DNA of 64,000 nucleotides from positions 7,750,001 through 7,814,000 of the forward strand of contig NZ_JADBEK010000001.1 of NCBI RefSeq assembly GCF_014873145.1, in the 5' to 3' direction. Source of the stretch: Nonomuraea angiospora (GTDB taxonomy: Bacteria; Actinomycetota; Actinomycetes; Streptosporangiales; Streptosporangiaceae). Below the pieces are notes generated by a model. That model was given only the letters and a program-made list of their open reading frames with translations, searched no databases and was not told where the DNA came from. Each line of letters begins with the position of its first letter. Position 1 is the first letter of the stretch. The position numbers and the translations under genes were made by a program. Shown here piece by piece: positions 8,185-21,871 of the stretch.

Positions 8185-9324
8185 GTGATGTTCCGAATCG
8201 AGCGAGACGTTCTCGCTGAGGCGGTGGCATGGACGGCACGCAGCCTCCCGGCGCGCCCGTCGGTGCCCGTACTCGCCGGCATGCGTCTGGAGGTCACCGA
8301 GCAGCAGCAGCTGAAGCTGTCCGGATTCGACTACGAGGTCTCCGCCGAGGTGACGCTCGAACTCCAGACCGGTGAGGCCGGCGTCGTGCTGGTCTCGGGC
8401 AAGCTGCTCGCCGAGATCACCCGCGCACTTCCCGCACAGCCTGTGGACTTCGTGGTGGACGGCGCCAAGGCGGTCGTCACCTGCGGCAGCGCTCGATTCA
8501 CACTGCTGACCATGCCTGTGGAGGACTACCCGTCCCTCCCTGCCATGCCGCCGGCCGCCGGCCGGGTGGGCAGCGACGTGTTCGCCTCCGCCGTCGGCCA
8601 GGTCGCCGTCGCCGCAGGCCGGGACGACACCCTGCCGATGCTCACCGGCGTGCGGATGGAGATCGAGGGCGACACCGTGACCCTCGCCGCGACCGACCGC
8701 TACCGCCTCGCCGTACGCGAGCTGAAGTGGCAGCCGGGCCAGCCCGACTTCACCGCCATCGCCATGATCCCCGGCAAGACCCTCGCCGACACGGCCAAGG
8801 CGCTCGGCACGACCGGCGCCGAGGTGGAGATCGCGCTCAGCTCCGCCGGCGGCACCGGCGAAGGCATGATCGGCTTCTCCAGCGCCGGCCGGCGGACCAC
8901 CACGCGGCTGCTCGACCCCGAGTTCCCCAAGTACCGGTCGCTGCTGCCCACGGAGTTCTCCGCCCGCGCGGACCTGTCCACAGGGCCGTTCGTGGAGGCG
9001 GTCAAGCGCGTCGCCCTGGTCGCCGAGCGCAACACCCCGGTGCGGCTGGCGTTCAAGAGCGGCGAGGTCGTGCTCGAGGCCGGCAGCGGCGACGAGGCGC
9101 AGGCCGTCGAGGCCCTGCCTGTGGATTACGAGGGCGAGGACATGAACATCGCCTTCAACCACCAGTTCCTGCTCGAAGGACTGGGCGCGATCGACTCGGA
9201 TGTTGCGCGACTTCAGATGACCACGTCGACGAAGCCCGCTATCCTCACCGGTGGCAAGCCTGTGGATGACGGAGCCGCTACGGACTACCGTTACCTGATC
9301 ATGCCCATCCGCCTGTCAGGCTGA
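8185..9324 (+). CDS. dnaN: DNA polymerase III sliding clamp (beta subunit)
   Basis: 379-aa beta clamp, a ring-shaped dimer that tethers polymerase III to DNA. Three clamp domains of about 125 aa each are visible; recognisable parts include FRIERDVLAEAVAWTARSLPARP, the VGRVGSDVF-type domain boundary, TDRYRLAVRELKW and the C-terminal YLIMPIRL that ends clamps. AGGAGG at 8170-8175 supports GTG at 8185 or the adjacent ATG at 8188. It is first in the dnaN-gnd-recF-DUF721 series downstream of oriC. Confidence 0.98.
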   Translation: MMFRIERDVLAEAVAWTARSLPARPSVPVLAGMRLEVTEQQQLKLSGFDYEVSAEVTLELQTGEAGVVLVSGKLLAEITRALPAQPVDFVVDGAKAVVTCGSARFTLLTMPVEDYPSLPAMPPAAGRVGSDVFASAVGQVAVAAGRDDTLPMLTGVRMEIEGDTVTLAATDRYRLAVRELKWQPGQPDFTAIAMIPGKTLADTAKALGTTGAEVEIALSSAGGTGEGMIGFSSAGRRTTTRLLDPEFPKYRSLLPTEFSARADLSTGPFVEAVKRVALVAERNTPVRLAFKSGEVVLEAGSGDEAQAVEALPVDYEGEDMNIAFNHQFLLEGLGAIDSDVARLQMTTSTKPAILTGGKPVDDGAATDYRYLIMPIRLSG

Positions 9325-9370
9325 TCCTGTCATCGGGGATGATGGAAGTCTGACAAGGGGGTAGGACAAC

Positions 9371-10318
9371 ATGCAGATCGGCATGGTCGGACTGGGCAAA
9401 ATGGGCGGCAACATGGCCGAGCGCCTGCGCCGCGGAGGCCACGACGTCGTCGGTTACGACCGCGATCCCGCGATCAGCGACGTGGGCAGCCTCAAGGAGC
9501 TGGTCGAACGCCTGCAGAAGCCGCGGGCGGTCTGGGTCATGGTCCCCGCAGGCAAGCCCACCCAGTCGACGATCGACGATCTCGGCGAGCTGCTCGACCC
9601 CGGCGACATCGTCGTCGACGGCGGAAACTCCCACTATGTGGACGACCAGAAGCACGCCGCCGAGCTGGCCGAGAAGAGCATCGGGTTCGTCGACTGCGGC
9701 GTGAGCGGCGGCGTCTGGGGCCTCAAGAACGGCTACGCGCTCATGTGCGGCGGCGACCAGGCCAACGTCGACCGGCTCATGCCGATCTTCGAGACGCTCA
9801 AGCCCGAGGGCGAGGACGGCTTCGTGCACGCGGGCGAGGTCGGCGCCGGGCACTTCGCGAAGATGGTCCACAACGGCATCGAATACGGCATGATGCAGGC
9901 CTTCGCGGAGGGCTGGGAGCTGCTCGAAGCCTCCGACGTCGTCAAGGACGTCAAGGGCTCGTTCAAGAGCTGGCGCACCGGCACCGTGATCCGCTCCTGG
10001 CTGCTCGACCTCATGGTGCGGGCGCTGGACGACGACGAGCACCTCGAGCAGCTGCGAGGTTATGCACAGGACTCCGGGGAGGGCCGGTGGACGGTGCAGG
10101 CGGCTGTGGACCACGCGGTGCCGCTGCCGGTCATCACCGCCTCGCTGTACGCCAGGTTCGCCTCGCGGCAGGACGACTCGCCCGCGATGAAGGTGGTCGC
10201 GGCGCTGCGCAACCAGTTCGGCGGCCACGCGACCACCTCCGCGGAGGGCGGCACCGAAAAGGGGGCCGACTCCCCCGGCGCCGACGTGGTCCCGCCGCGC
10301 GAGACCGAGCGTCGGTGA
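9371..10318 (+). CDS. gnd: 6-phosphogluconate dehydrogenase, short decarboxylating type
   Basis: Converts 6-phosphogluconate to ribulose-5-phosphate with NAD(P)+ in the pentose phosphate pathway; cytoplasmic. The 315-aa length fits the short GndA/YqeC-type enzymes rather than the 470-aa form. Visible: Rossmann motif IGMVGLGKMGGNMA, DGGNSHYVDD, the substrate loop DCGVSGGVWGLKNGYALMCGG split across residues about 105-125, and the catalytic Lys/Asn segment FAKMVHNGIEYG. Insertion of gnd between dnaN and recF is a shared actinomycete arrangement. The C-terminus is a short low-complexity tail. Confidence 0.95.
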   Translation: MQIGMVGLGKMGGNMAERLRRGGHDVVGYDRDPAISDVGSLKELVERLQKPRAVWVMVPAGKPTQSTIDDLGELLDPGDIVVDGGNSHYVDDQKHAAELAEKSIGFVDCGVSGGVWGLKNGYALMCGGDQANVDRLMPIFETLKPEGEDGFVHAGEVGAGHFAKMVHNGIEYGMMQAFAEGWELLEASDVVKDVKGSFKSWRTGTVIRSWLLDLMVRALDDDEHLEQLRGYAQDSGEGRWTVQAAVDHAVPLPVITASLYARFASRQDDSPAMKVVAALRNQFGGHATTSAEGGTEKGADSPGADVVPPRETERR

Positions 10319-10353
10319 CCCCAGGCATCCCCGAGGCGCACTAACCTCGTGGG

Positions 10354-11598
10354 GTGCATGTCGCCCACCTCTCGCTGACCGACTTCAGGTCGTACGCGTC
10401 CGTGGAGCTCGGCCTGGAGCCGGGCGTCACGGCGTTCGTGGGGCCCAACGGCCAGGGCAAGACCAACCTGGTCGAGGCCCTCGGCTACGTCGCGACGCAC
10501 TCCAGCCACCGGGTGTCCAGCGACGCGCCGCTGGTGCGCAGGGGCGCGACGCGGGCGATCGTGCGCTGCGCCGTCCACAGGGAGGACCGCCGGGCGCTGG
10601 TCGAGCTGGAGCTCAACCCGGGGCGGGCCAACCGCGCCAGGCTCAACCGCTCCCCCGTGTCCAGGGCCCGCGACGTCGTCGGGCTGCTGCGTACGGTGCT
10701 GTTCGCCCCCGAGGACCTGTCGCTGTCCAAGGGCGACCCGGCCGAGCGGCGCCGGTTCCTCGACGACCTGCTGGTGGCCAGGACGCCCAGGTTCGCCGGC
10801 GTACGGGCCGACTACGACCGGGTGCTCAAGCAGCGCGGCGCGCTCCTGCGTACGGCCGCGCAGGCCCGCAGGGGCAGCAGGGGTGCCAGACGGGCCGAGA
10901 GCGACACCGCGTTCGCCGCGGCCGGCGCGGGCGACGTGCTGAGCACTCTGGAGGTGTGGGACGCCCACCTCGCCAGGCACGGCGCGGAGCTGCTGCGGGC
11001 ACGGCTGGAGCTCGTCGAGGCGCTGCGCCCGCTGGTGGCCGGGGCCTACTCCGGGCTCGCTCCCGGGAGTGCCCCCGCGACGCTGGCCTACCGCAGCACG
11101 TTGTCCACAGGTGGGGATACGGATGAGGGTGTCCAGGAAGACGAAGCCGCCGGTGAGCGGGGATCTTTCGATACACAGACGTTATCCACAGACTTGGGGA
11201 AAACCCTTGAAGAACGGCTGCGGGAACGGCTATTGGAGGTCCGTCCGGCGGAGCTCGAGCGCGGCGTCACACTCGTCGGCCCCCACCGCGACGACCTGAT
11301 CCTCGGCCTGGGCGACCTGCCCGCCCGGGGCTACGCCAGCCATGGCGAGTCCTGGTCGTTCGCGCTGGCGCTGCGGCTGGCGGCGTACGACCTGCTGCGG
11401 GCCGACGGCGGCGATCCCGTGCTGATCCTCGACGACGTGTTCGCCGAGCTCGACAGCCAGCGCAGGCGGCGGCTGGCCGAGATCGTCGCGCCGGCCGAGC
11501 AGGTGCTCATCACCGCCGCCGTACCGGACGACGTGCCCGCGGAGCTGGTGGGAGGCCGGTTCGACGTCGCAGAAGGGAACGTGACGCGTGTCCGCTGA
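10354..11598 (+). CDS. recF: RecF DNA repair ATPase
   Basis: SMC-like ABC ATPase that helps load RecA at gaps. The 414-aa protein has Walker [10 protein letters not shown] (about 30-38), the signature/Q-loop stretch around [19 protein letters not shown] and Walker [13 protein letters not shown] near the C-terminus. GTG at 10354 begins the conserved [14 protein letters not shown]. An insert of about 40 residues (about 250-290, Asp/Glu/Gly-rich) is encoded by a lower-GC segment that carries two perfect DnaA boxes. Its stop overlaps the start of the DUF721 gene. Confidence 0.97.
   Translation: MHVAHLSLTDFRSYASVELGLEPGVTAFVGPNGQGKTNLVEALGYVATHSSHRVSSDAPLVRRGATRAIVRCAVHREDRRALVELELNPGRANRARLNRSPVSRARDVVGLLRTVLFAPEDLSLSKGDPAERRRFLDDLLVARTPRFAGVRADYDRVLKQRGALLRTAAQARRGSRGARRAESDTAFAAAGAGDVLSTLEVWDAHLARHGAELLRARLELVEALRPLVAGAYSGLAPGSAPATLAYRSTLSTGGDTDEGVQEDEAAGERGSFDTQTLSTDLGKTLEERLRERLLEVRPAELERGVTLVGPHRDDLILGLGDLPARGYASHGESWSFALALRLAAYDLLRADGGDPVLILDDVFAELDSQRRRRLAEIVAPAEQVLITAAVPDDVPAELVGGRFDVAEGNVTRVR
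11101..11190 (+). promoter_or_regulatory. two perfect DnaA boxes inside recF
   Basis: TTGTCCACA at 11101-11109 and TTATCCACA at 11182-11190, both plus strand and 81 bp apart, within the part of recF that encodes the poorly conserved insert. Both match the DnaA-box consensus exactly. They could titrate DnaA or act in origin control; function is inferred. Confidence 0.7.
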
Positions 11599-12088
11599 CG
11601 ACAACCCCGCGGCCAGGGGCGCCGCGATGGCCAGGGAGAAGCTCGCCCAGGCCAAGGCCGACGCGGCCAAGCGCGGCCAGCTCCCCCGGCGCGAGCCCAG
11701 GCGCAAGGCGGCCGGGCCGCGCAGGGAGGGCGGCGATCCACAGCTTTTCGGACGTGCCATCGCCGACCTCCTGGCCGACCGCGGCTGGGAGCGCTCGGCG
11801 GCGGTCGGTGGGGTGTTCGGGCGCTGGATCGACATCGTGGGTCCTGACCTGGCCGCTCACACCAAGCCAGAGTCGTTCGAGGACGGCGAGGTGCTGATCG
11901 TGGCCGACTCGACGGCCTGGGCGACGCAGGTGCGGCTGCTCGCGCGCACCCTCGTACGCCGGCTGAACGAGGAGCTCGGCGACGGCACCGTCACAAAGGT
12001 CAAGGTCAGAGGCCCGCAGAACGGGCCGCGGCCGTCCGGAGGGTTGCGGGTGACCGGAAGCCGGGGCCCGGGCGACACGTACGGATAG
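11588..12088 (+). CDS. DUF721 (DciA-like) protein
   Basis: 166-aa DUF721 protein. The N-terminal third is Ala/Arg/Lys-rich and probably unstructured; the C-terminal DUF721 domain (about 55-150) shows the KH-like core [60 protein letters not shown]721 proteins related to DciA support loading of the replicative helicase, which fits its place beside recF and dnaN; the helicase role here is by homology. GTG at 11588 overlaps the recF stop by 11 bases with a GAAGGGA-type site upstream. Confidence 0.88.
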   Translation: MSADDNPAARGAAMAREKLAQAKADAAKRGQLPRREPRRKAAGPRREGGDPQLFGRAIADLLADRGWERSAAVGGVFGRWIDIVGPDLAAHTKPESFEDGEVLIVADSTAWATQVRLLARTLVRRLNEELGDGTVTKVKVRGPQNGPRPSGGLRVTGSRGPGDTYG

Positions 12089-14384
<2,296 letters not shown>

Positions 14385-14405
14385 TGAGAAAAGGGATCAT
14401 CACCT

Positions 14406-16904
<2,499 letters not shown>

Positions 16905-16907
16905 TTC

Positions 16908-17675
16908 ATGAGCGCCCAGGGTGGCACCGCCAGGACAAAGGCGGCTTCGGGTAACGGACAACAGCCGAAGAAGCCCAACGAAACCGAGATCTTCGGCGCG
17001 GTCGACGACGGCAAGGACACGTCGCCCGCGCAGGGCAAGCCAGGCCCGCCCAAGGAGGAGTCGCGGTCGACGGCCCCCGCGCCGTCACCCAAGCCCACGC
17101 CGTCCGCTCCCGGCCAGGGCCCCGGCCCTGTTCCCGGTCCTGGTCCCGGTCCTGGTCCCGGCCCCGTCTCCGGCCCGCAGGGGCCTCCGGAGGGCAACGA
17201 CACGGTCCGCGTCCGTCCGTCGCTCGCCACCGAGGCCCCGCCCGCTCTCGAGCTGCCCAACAAGAAGAAGTCGTCGAACTCCTCGGGGTCCCGGCTCCCC
17301 CGCAAGGCCCACCTGGTCCTGCGCCGTGTCGAGCCGTGGTCGGCCATGAAGTTCAGCTTCGTGGTGTCCCTGGTCTGCTTCGTGGTGCTGTTCGTGGCGG
17401 TGGCCGTCCTGTACGGCGTGCTGTCGGCCCTGGGCGTGTTCGACTCGCTGGTCGACCTGGTCAACCAGCTCGGCCAGGGGGAGCAGGGGCAGAGCTCCAT
17501 CCCCATCAACATCGCCTCCTGGTTCGAGCCGGTGCGCATTCTCGGCTACACGGCACTGATCGGCGCCGTGAACGTCGTACTGATCACCGCGCTCTCCACG
17601 CTGGGGGCGGTCATCTACAACATCGCCTCTGACCTGGTCGGAGGCGTCGAGGTGACCTTCAGCGAGGCCGAGTAG
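16908..17675 (+). CDS. DUF3566 membrane protein
   Basis: 255-aa actinobacterial DUF3566 protein that regularly follows gyrA. The N-terminal about 130 residues are disordered and Pro/Gly-rich, including a GPGP run encoded by near-identical 12-bp repeats at about 17110-17165. The C-terminal domain (about 135-255) has two membrane helices: SFVVSLVCFVVLFVAVAVLYG and ILGYTALIGAVNVVLITALSTLG. ATG at 16908 is preceded by GGGAGGAGAG. The function is unknown; a role tied to cell envelope or division has been suggested for related proteins. Confidence 0.9.
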   Translation: MSAQGGTARTKAASGNGQQPKKPNETEIFGAVDDGKDTSPAQGKPGPPKEESRSTAPAPSPKPTPSAPGQGPGPVPGPGPGPGPGPVSGPQGPPEGNDTVRVRPSLATEAPPALELPNKKKSSNSSGSRLPRKAHLVLRRVEPWSAMKFSFVVSLVCFVVLFVAVAVLYGVLSALGVFDSLVDLVNQLGQGEQGQSSIPINIASWFEPVRILGYTALIGAVNVVLITALSTLGAVIYNIASDLVGGVEVTFSEAE

Positions 17676-17802
17676 CCGTGGCGCTCGCGCCGGCCCCCGT
17701 GGCGGGGACGGCGCGAGCAGCACGCTGGAGGCGGTAAGCTTTTCCTCGTCCGAACAACCGGTTCGCCTCCGTCCTGCGGATGCGATAACGTTCGGTGTGC
17801 GC

Positions 17803-17876
17803 GGGGCTATAGCTCAGTCGGTTAGAGCGCTTCCCTGATAAGGAAGAGGTCCCAGGTTCAAGTCCTGGTAGCCCCA
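17803..17876 (+). tRNA. tRNA-Ile (GAT anticodon)
   Basis: A 74-nt cloverleaf: acceptor stem GGGGCTA/TAGCCCC, D-arm AGCTCAGTCGGTTAGAGC, anticodon arm CTTCC-CTGATAA-GGAAG with anticodon GAT, T-arm CAGG-TTCAAGT-CCTG. The discriminator base is A; CCA is not encoded. A tRNA-Ile downstream of gyrA is common in actinobacteria. Confidence 0.98.
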
Positions 17877-17893
17877 CAGAGTTTCACCAGTCC

Positions 17894-17928
17894 AGAGGCT
17901 AGATCCCGTGATCGTGGATCTGGCCTCT
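17894..17928 (+). terminator. 13-bp hairpin after tRNA-Ile
   Basis: AGAGGCTAGATCC (17894-17906) pairs with GGATCTGGCCTCT (17916-17928) with one T-G wobble and a 9-nt loop, starting 18 bases after the tRNA. It is a likely terminator or tRNA 3' processing boundary although no T-tract follows. The remaining DNA up to 18175 holds no gene I can support. Confidence 0.75.
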
Positions 17929-18175
17929 TGATCGTTCGGCCGTCATTTGACCGGAGTGTTCGGTCCGTGCGGCGAGGCAGGATGCGCGAGATCCAGCCCG
18001 GCCAGGACCTCGACTTCGTCTGCGGTGCGGAGCGGCTGTCGACGCAGGCCATCCGGAGCATCTACCCACCGGAGAAGGAGCGCCTTGGCGTCCCCGCCAT
18101 CGGCGTGCAGAGGCCCGTGGGGGGCGGGGCGTCCGGGGAGGGCTGGACAGGGCTTGCGCGGGTAGCGTCCTGGAC

Positions 18176-20428
18176 ATGGGCGGTATCGGCCCCGCCTGGG
18201 AGATCGTGTACGACGGCTTCGATCCCGGTCGAGAAGGGCTGAGAGAGGCGTTGTGCACGCTCGGCAACGGCAGGTTCGCCACCCGGGGCGCCACCCCGGA
18301 CGGCGAGTCGCGCACGCCGGGCACGTACGTGGCGGGCTGCTACGACCGCCTCGACTCCGAGGTCGCCGGACGCACCGTGACCAACGAGGACATCGTCAAC
18401 CTGCCCGACTGGCTGCCGCTGACGTTCGCCACCCCGGGAAGCGAGTGGTTCCGGCCCGAGCGGGCCGCGCTGCCGGCCTACCGGCATGAGCTCGACCTGT
18501 GGCATGGCGTGCTGGTGCGGGACCTGCGCTGGCGCGACGGCGAGGACCGGGTCACCCGGGTACGGCAGCGTCGCGTCGTGTCGATGGCGGACCCGTACCT
18601 GGCCGCCCTGGAGACCACGTTCACCGCAGAGAACTGGTCGGGGCCGATACGTGTGCGCGCCACCCTGGACGGCCGGGTGACCAACCGGGGCGTGGCCCGC
18701 TACCACGGCCTGCGCGGCGACCACCTCACCGGGCACGCCACCGGCTCCGACAACGACGTGGCCTGGCTGACGGCGAGCACCCGGAGCTCGCACATCACCG
18801 TGGGACTGGCCGCCAGGATCGACGCCGATGCACGTGGCGCGCAAGTATGTCCGGGCCTCGACCACGTCTCCTCCGAACATGTGCTCAACCTGGCTCGAGG
18901 CGATCCCGCTGCGCTCACCAAGATCGTGGCGTTGACAACCTCGCGCGACCCTGCCGGCCACGATCCTCTCTCGTCGGCGCTCGGCCGGGTATGCCACGCG
19001 CCATGCTTCGAGGAGCTCCTGGCCCGCCACGCGGCAGCGTGGGAGCGGTTGTGGGGGCGCGCCCGGCTCGACGTGAGCAGCGCCAGATTGTCCCAAGCCA
19101 TCCACCTGCACATCTTCCACCTGCTCCAGACGCTCTCCCCGCACACCGCCGACCTCGACGTGGGCGTGCCCGCGCGCGGGCTGCACGGGGAGGCGTACCG
19201 GGGGCACGTGTTCTGGGACGAGCTGTTCGTGCAGCCGTGGCTGGCCCTGCGCTTCCCCGAGGTCTCGCTCGGCCTGCTGCGCTACCGCCGGCGGCGGCTG
19301 CCGGAGGCCAGGGCCGCGGCCAGGGCGGCCGGGCACGAGGGCGCGATGTTCCCGTGGCAGAGCGGCAGCGACGGCCGCGAGGAGACCCCGGCCCTCCACC
19401 TCAACCCCCTTTCCGGACGCTGGCTGCCCGACCACTCGCGCCTGCAGCGGCACGTCGGCCTGGCCGTCGCCTACAACGTGTGGCAGCACTACCTGGCCAC
19501 CGGCTCCATGCCGGCGTGGTGCGCGGAGCTGCTGCTCGACATCGCCAGGTTCTTCGCCTCGCTGGCGGTGCTCCACGGCGACCGCTACGAGATCCGCGGC
19601 GTCATGGGACCCGACGAGTACCACGACGCCTACCCGGGCGCGGACGTGCCGGGGCTGGCCAACAACGCCTACACCAACGTCATGACCGCGTGGTTGCTCA
19701 TGCGCGCCCGCGAGACCGCCGCGCTGGCGCCGGACCTGAGGCCCACGGCGGACGAGCTGGCCCGCTGGGACCACGTCAGCCGCCGCCTGCGGGTGGACTT
19801 CCACGACGGCGTGATCAGCCAGTTCACCGGGTACGGGGACCTGCTGGAGCTCGACTGGGAGCGCTACCGCGGCGTACGGCGGCTGGACCGGGCGCTGGAG
19901 GTCGACGGCGACGACGTCAACCGCTACAAGGCCTCCAAGCAGGCCGACACCCTCATGCTCTGCTACCTCCTGACCGCCGACGAGCTGACCAGCCTCCTGG
20001 AGCGGCTCGGCTACCCTGCCGAACCAGGGCTGATCCCCCGTACCGTCTCCTACTACCTGGCCCGCACCAGCCACGGCTCGACGCTCAGCGCGGTCGTGCA
20101 CGCCTGGGTGCTGGCCCGCTCGAACAGGGCGCAGTCCTGGAGATTCTTCACCGAGGCCCTCTACAGCGACATCAAGGACGTCCAGGGCGGCACCACCGCG
20201 GAGGGCATCCACCTGGGCGCCATGGGCGGCACCCTCGACCTCCTGCAACGCTGCTACCTGGGCCTGGAGCTGCGGCCGGACGGGCTGAGGCTGGACCCGC
20301 TGCTGCCCGGCCGGCTCGGGGTGCTGTCCATGCCGATCCGCTACCACGGGCGCCAGATCTTCATCGACGCCGACCACCGCGAGGCACGTCTGAACGGCAC
20401 CGCGCGCCGTACAGCCCCGCCAAGGTGA
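18176..20428 (+). CDS. glycoside hydrolase family 65 phosphorylase/hydrolase
   Basis: 750-aa GH65 enzyme, the family of maltose, trehalose, kojibiose and nigerose phosphorylases plus acid trehalases. The N-terminal beta-sandwich (about 1-270) is followed by the (alpha/alpha)6 barrel. The general acid should be Glu of MGPDEYHD (about residue 481); YKASKQADTLM and TSHGSTLSAVVH match the sugar- and phosphate-binding loops, favouring a phosphorylase. The substrate cannot be fixed from sequence, and no beta-phosphoglucomutase gene is adjacent. It stands alone after tRNA-Ile; ATG at 18176 has no strong ribosome-binding site. Confidence 0.9.
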   Translation: MGGIGPAWEIVYDGFDPGREGLREALCTLGNGRFATRGATPDGESRTPGTYVAGCYDRLDSEVAGRTVTNEDIVNLPDWLPLTFATPGSEWFRPERAALPAYRHELDLWHGVLVRDLRWRDGEDRVTRVRQRRVVSMADPYLAALETTFTAENWSGPIRVRATLDGRVTNRGVARYHGLRGDHLTGHATGSDNDVAWLTASTRSSHITVGLAARIDADARGAQVCPGLDHVSSEHVLNLARGDPAALTKIVALTTSRDPAGHDPLSSALGRVCHAPCFEELLARHAAAWERLWGRARLDVSSARLSQAIHLHIFHLLQTLSPHTADLDVGVPARGLHGEAYRGHVFWDELFVQPWLALRFPEVSLGLLRYRRRRLPEARAAARAAGHEGAMFPWQSGSDGREETPALHLNPLSGRWLPDHSRLQRHVGLAVAYNVWQHYLATGSMPAWCAELLLDIARFFASLAVLHGDRYEIRGVMGPDEYHDAYPGADVPGLANNAYTNVMTAWLLMRARETAALAPDLRPTADELARWDHVSRRLRVDFHDGVISQFTGYGDLLELDWERYRGVRRLDRALEVDGDDVNRYKASKQADTLMLCYLLTADELTSLLERLGYPAEPGLIPRTVSYYLARTSHGSTLSAVVHAWVLARSNRAQSWRFFTEALYSDIKDVQGGTTAEGIHLGAMGGTLDLLQRCYLGLELRPDGLRLDPLLPGRLGVLSMPIRYHGRQIFIDADHREARLNGTARRTAPPR

Positions 20429-20557
20429 CGAGCCGGGGTGAGCTGAGGCAAGCATTACCCGAATTGCCGCATCAGCTCATCGGGGGGCGGGCAGACACCT
20501 GGCGTGATGCGGTCACACTGGCCCGTATCGGACTGGTTCAGGGGGCCGGAGCTGAAG

Positions 20558-21328
20558 ATGAGGAAACAGGCAAGCAGCGACCGCGAGACACCGATCGTGC
20601 GCCGCCGCGAGGTGCTCGGGTTGCCTGCCGCCCTGGCCTGCGGCTCGGCGGTGCTGACCGGTTGCGGCGCCGCTCAACAAGCCCCACAACAAGCCGCTCA
20701 ACAAGCCGGCAACGCCGCAACGCCCACGCCTGCCCCCACTCCGGAGCAGATGCCGGTCACGCCACCGGAGGACCTCATGCGCGAGCACGGGGTTCTCAAA
20801 CGCGTACTGCTGATCTATCGCGAGGGTATCCGGCGGATCAACGTCGGCGAGCAGGTCCCCGCGCAGCCGCTGCACGCCGGGGCAGGGATCATCCGCACCT
20901 TCATCGAGGAGTACCACGAGCAGCTCGAAGAGCGCTACGTCTTCCCGCGCCTGGTCAAGGCCGGCAAGTTGACCGACACCGTCCCGGTGCTCGTCCAGCA
21001 GCACCGGCGCGGACGCGTCCTGACCGGCCGCATCCTGGACGCCACCGCCAGACCCACCCCCCAGCAGGCCCGCCGCGACCTGGTCACGAACATGGCCGCC
21101 TTCATCCGCATGTACGAGCCACACGAGGCCCGCGAGGACACCGTGGTCTTCCCCGCCATGCGGGACGTCATCCCGCCCAAGGAATTCGCCGAGCTGGCCG
21201 AGACCTTCGAAGACGAGGAGCACCGCCGTTTCGGCGCAGCCGGCTTCACCGGCGTCGTCGGGCAGGTGGCCGACATCGAAAAGACGCTCGGCATCTACGA
21301 TCTGAAGCAGTTCACGCCCCGCGTATGA
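20558..21328 (+). CDS. hemerythrin-like (HHE) protein with lipoprotein-like signal
   Basis: 256-aa protein with a hemerythrin/HHE cation-binding four-helix domain (about 75-235). Candidate iron ligands are His/Glu in REHGVLKR, EEYHEQLEER, QQHRRGR, YEPHEAREDTVVFP and DEEHRRFG. The N-terminus has a twin-Arg stretch, a hydrophobic segment (VLGLPAALACGSAVL) and a lipobox LTGC, so export and lipid anchoring outside the membrane are likely. An Ala/Gln/Pro-rich linker follows. ATG at 20558 is chosen over 20504 because the signal peptide then begins normally. It may bind O2 or reactive nitrogen/oxygen species, which would suit the neighbouring stress genes (inference). Confidence 0.85.
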   Translation: MRKQASSDRETPIVRRREVLGLPAALACGSAVLTGCGAAQQAPQQAAQQAGNAATPTPAPTPEQMPVTPPEDLMREHGVLKRVLLIYREGIRRINVGEQVPAQPLHAGAGIIRTFIEEYHEQLEERYVFPRLVKAGKLTDTVPVLVQQHRRGRVLTGRILDATARPTPQQARRDLVTNMAAFIRMYEPHEAREDTVVFPAMRDVIPPKEFAELAETFEDEEHRRFGAAGFTGVVGQVADIEKTLGIYDLKQFTPRV

Positions 21329-21394
21329 CGGTGGCCTTGGCGCCGGCCTTCATCCCGGCGGCCGTGTCCGGCGACCACCCGGTTCCCGGGCCTT

Positions 21395-21772
21395 TCACCC
21401 GCGCCAGGCTTGGGCGAACCGGCAGTGGCCGGTGCGGCAGTCTTCCAGGCTCTTCACGGCGGCACGCCGGGCTTCGGCCAGCTCGGCCATCTTCGCCTCG
21501 ATCCGGTCCACCACCGCCTCCAGCCGCCACCGCTCGCTCTCGCAGGTCGTCCCGCCCGCATCGTGCGCGGCCAGCGCGTCGACCACCTCGTCCAGGGTGA
21601 AACCCAGCTCCTGCAGGCCCTTGGCGAAGCGGATCCTTTCCACCGCCGAGGGGTCGAAGATGCGATAACCCGACGGCCTGCGCTCGGCGGCGGGCAACAC
21701 CCCGCGTCGCTCGTAGAAGCGCACCGTGTCCACGCTCACTCCGGCTTCGCCGGCCACCTGTCCGATCTTCAC
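21395..21772 (-). CDS. MerR-family metal-type transcriptional regulator
   Basis: 125-aa MerR-family activator: N-terminal winged helix (KIGQVAGEAGVSVDTVRFYERRGVL), coiled-coil dimerisation helix (about 80-110), and Cys77, Cys112 and Cys117, which approximate the three-Cys metal pattern of MerR/ZntR/CueR proteins. The spacing is not identical to Hg-MerR, so the metal is uncertain. GTG at 21772 has AGAGGTGA upstream. It is divergent from the 141-aa gene at 21872, with a 19-bp-spacer promoter between them. Confidence 0.9.
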   Translation of the reverse strand: MKIGQVAGEAGVSVDTVRFYERRGVLPAAERRPSGYRIFDPSAVERIRFAKGLQELGFTLDEVVDALAAHDAGGTTCESERWRLEAVVDRIEAKMAELAEARRAAVKSLEDCRTGHCRFAQAWRG

Positions 21773-21785
21773 GCGGCTTCACCTC

Positions 21786-21816
21786 TTGACTCTGGAGTAT
21801 GGTCCAGACTTTAGGG
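21786..21816 (+). promoter_or_regulatory. MerR-type promoter/operator with 19-bp spacer
   Basis: TTGACT (21786-21791) is followed by a 19-base spacer and TTAGGG (21811-21816). The spacer holds the dyad TCTGGA-N6-TCCAGA (21791-21808). An over-long 19-bp spacer with a central dyad is the hallmark of MerR-activated promoters. It points right towards the gene at 21872 and lies just upstream of the divergent merR. Confidence 0.88.
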
Positions 21817-21871
21817 TTCGGGAGACGGCGTCACAAGACCGCAGGACGCCCCTTCGCGAAGGAGTCCCGCC

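Noticed and set aside
17877..18175. Possible integration (att) site or small gene after tRNA-Ile
   Set aside because: No integrase, no second tRNA 3'-end copy seen, and the open frame at 17928-18242 is unrecognised and overlaps GH65.
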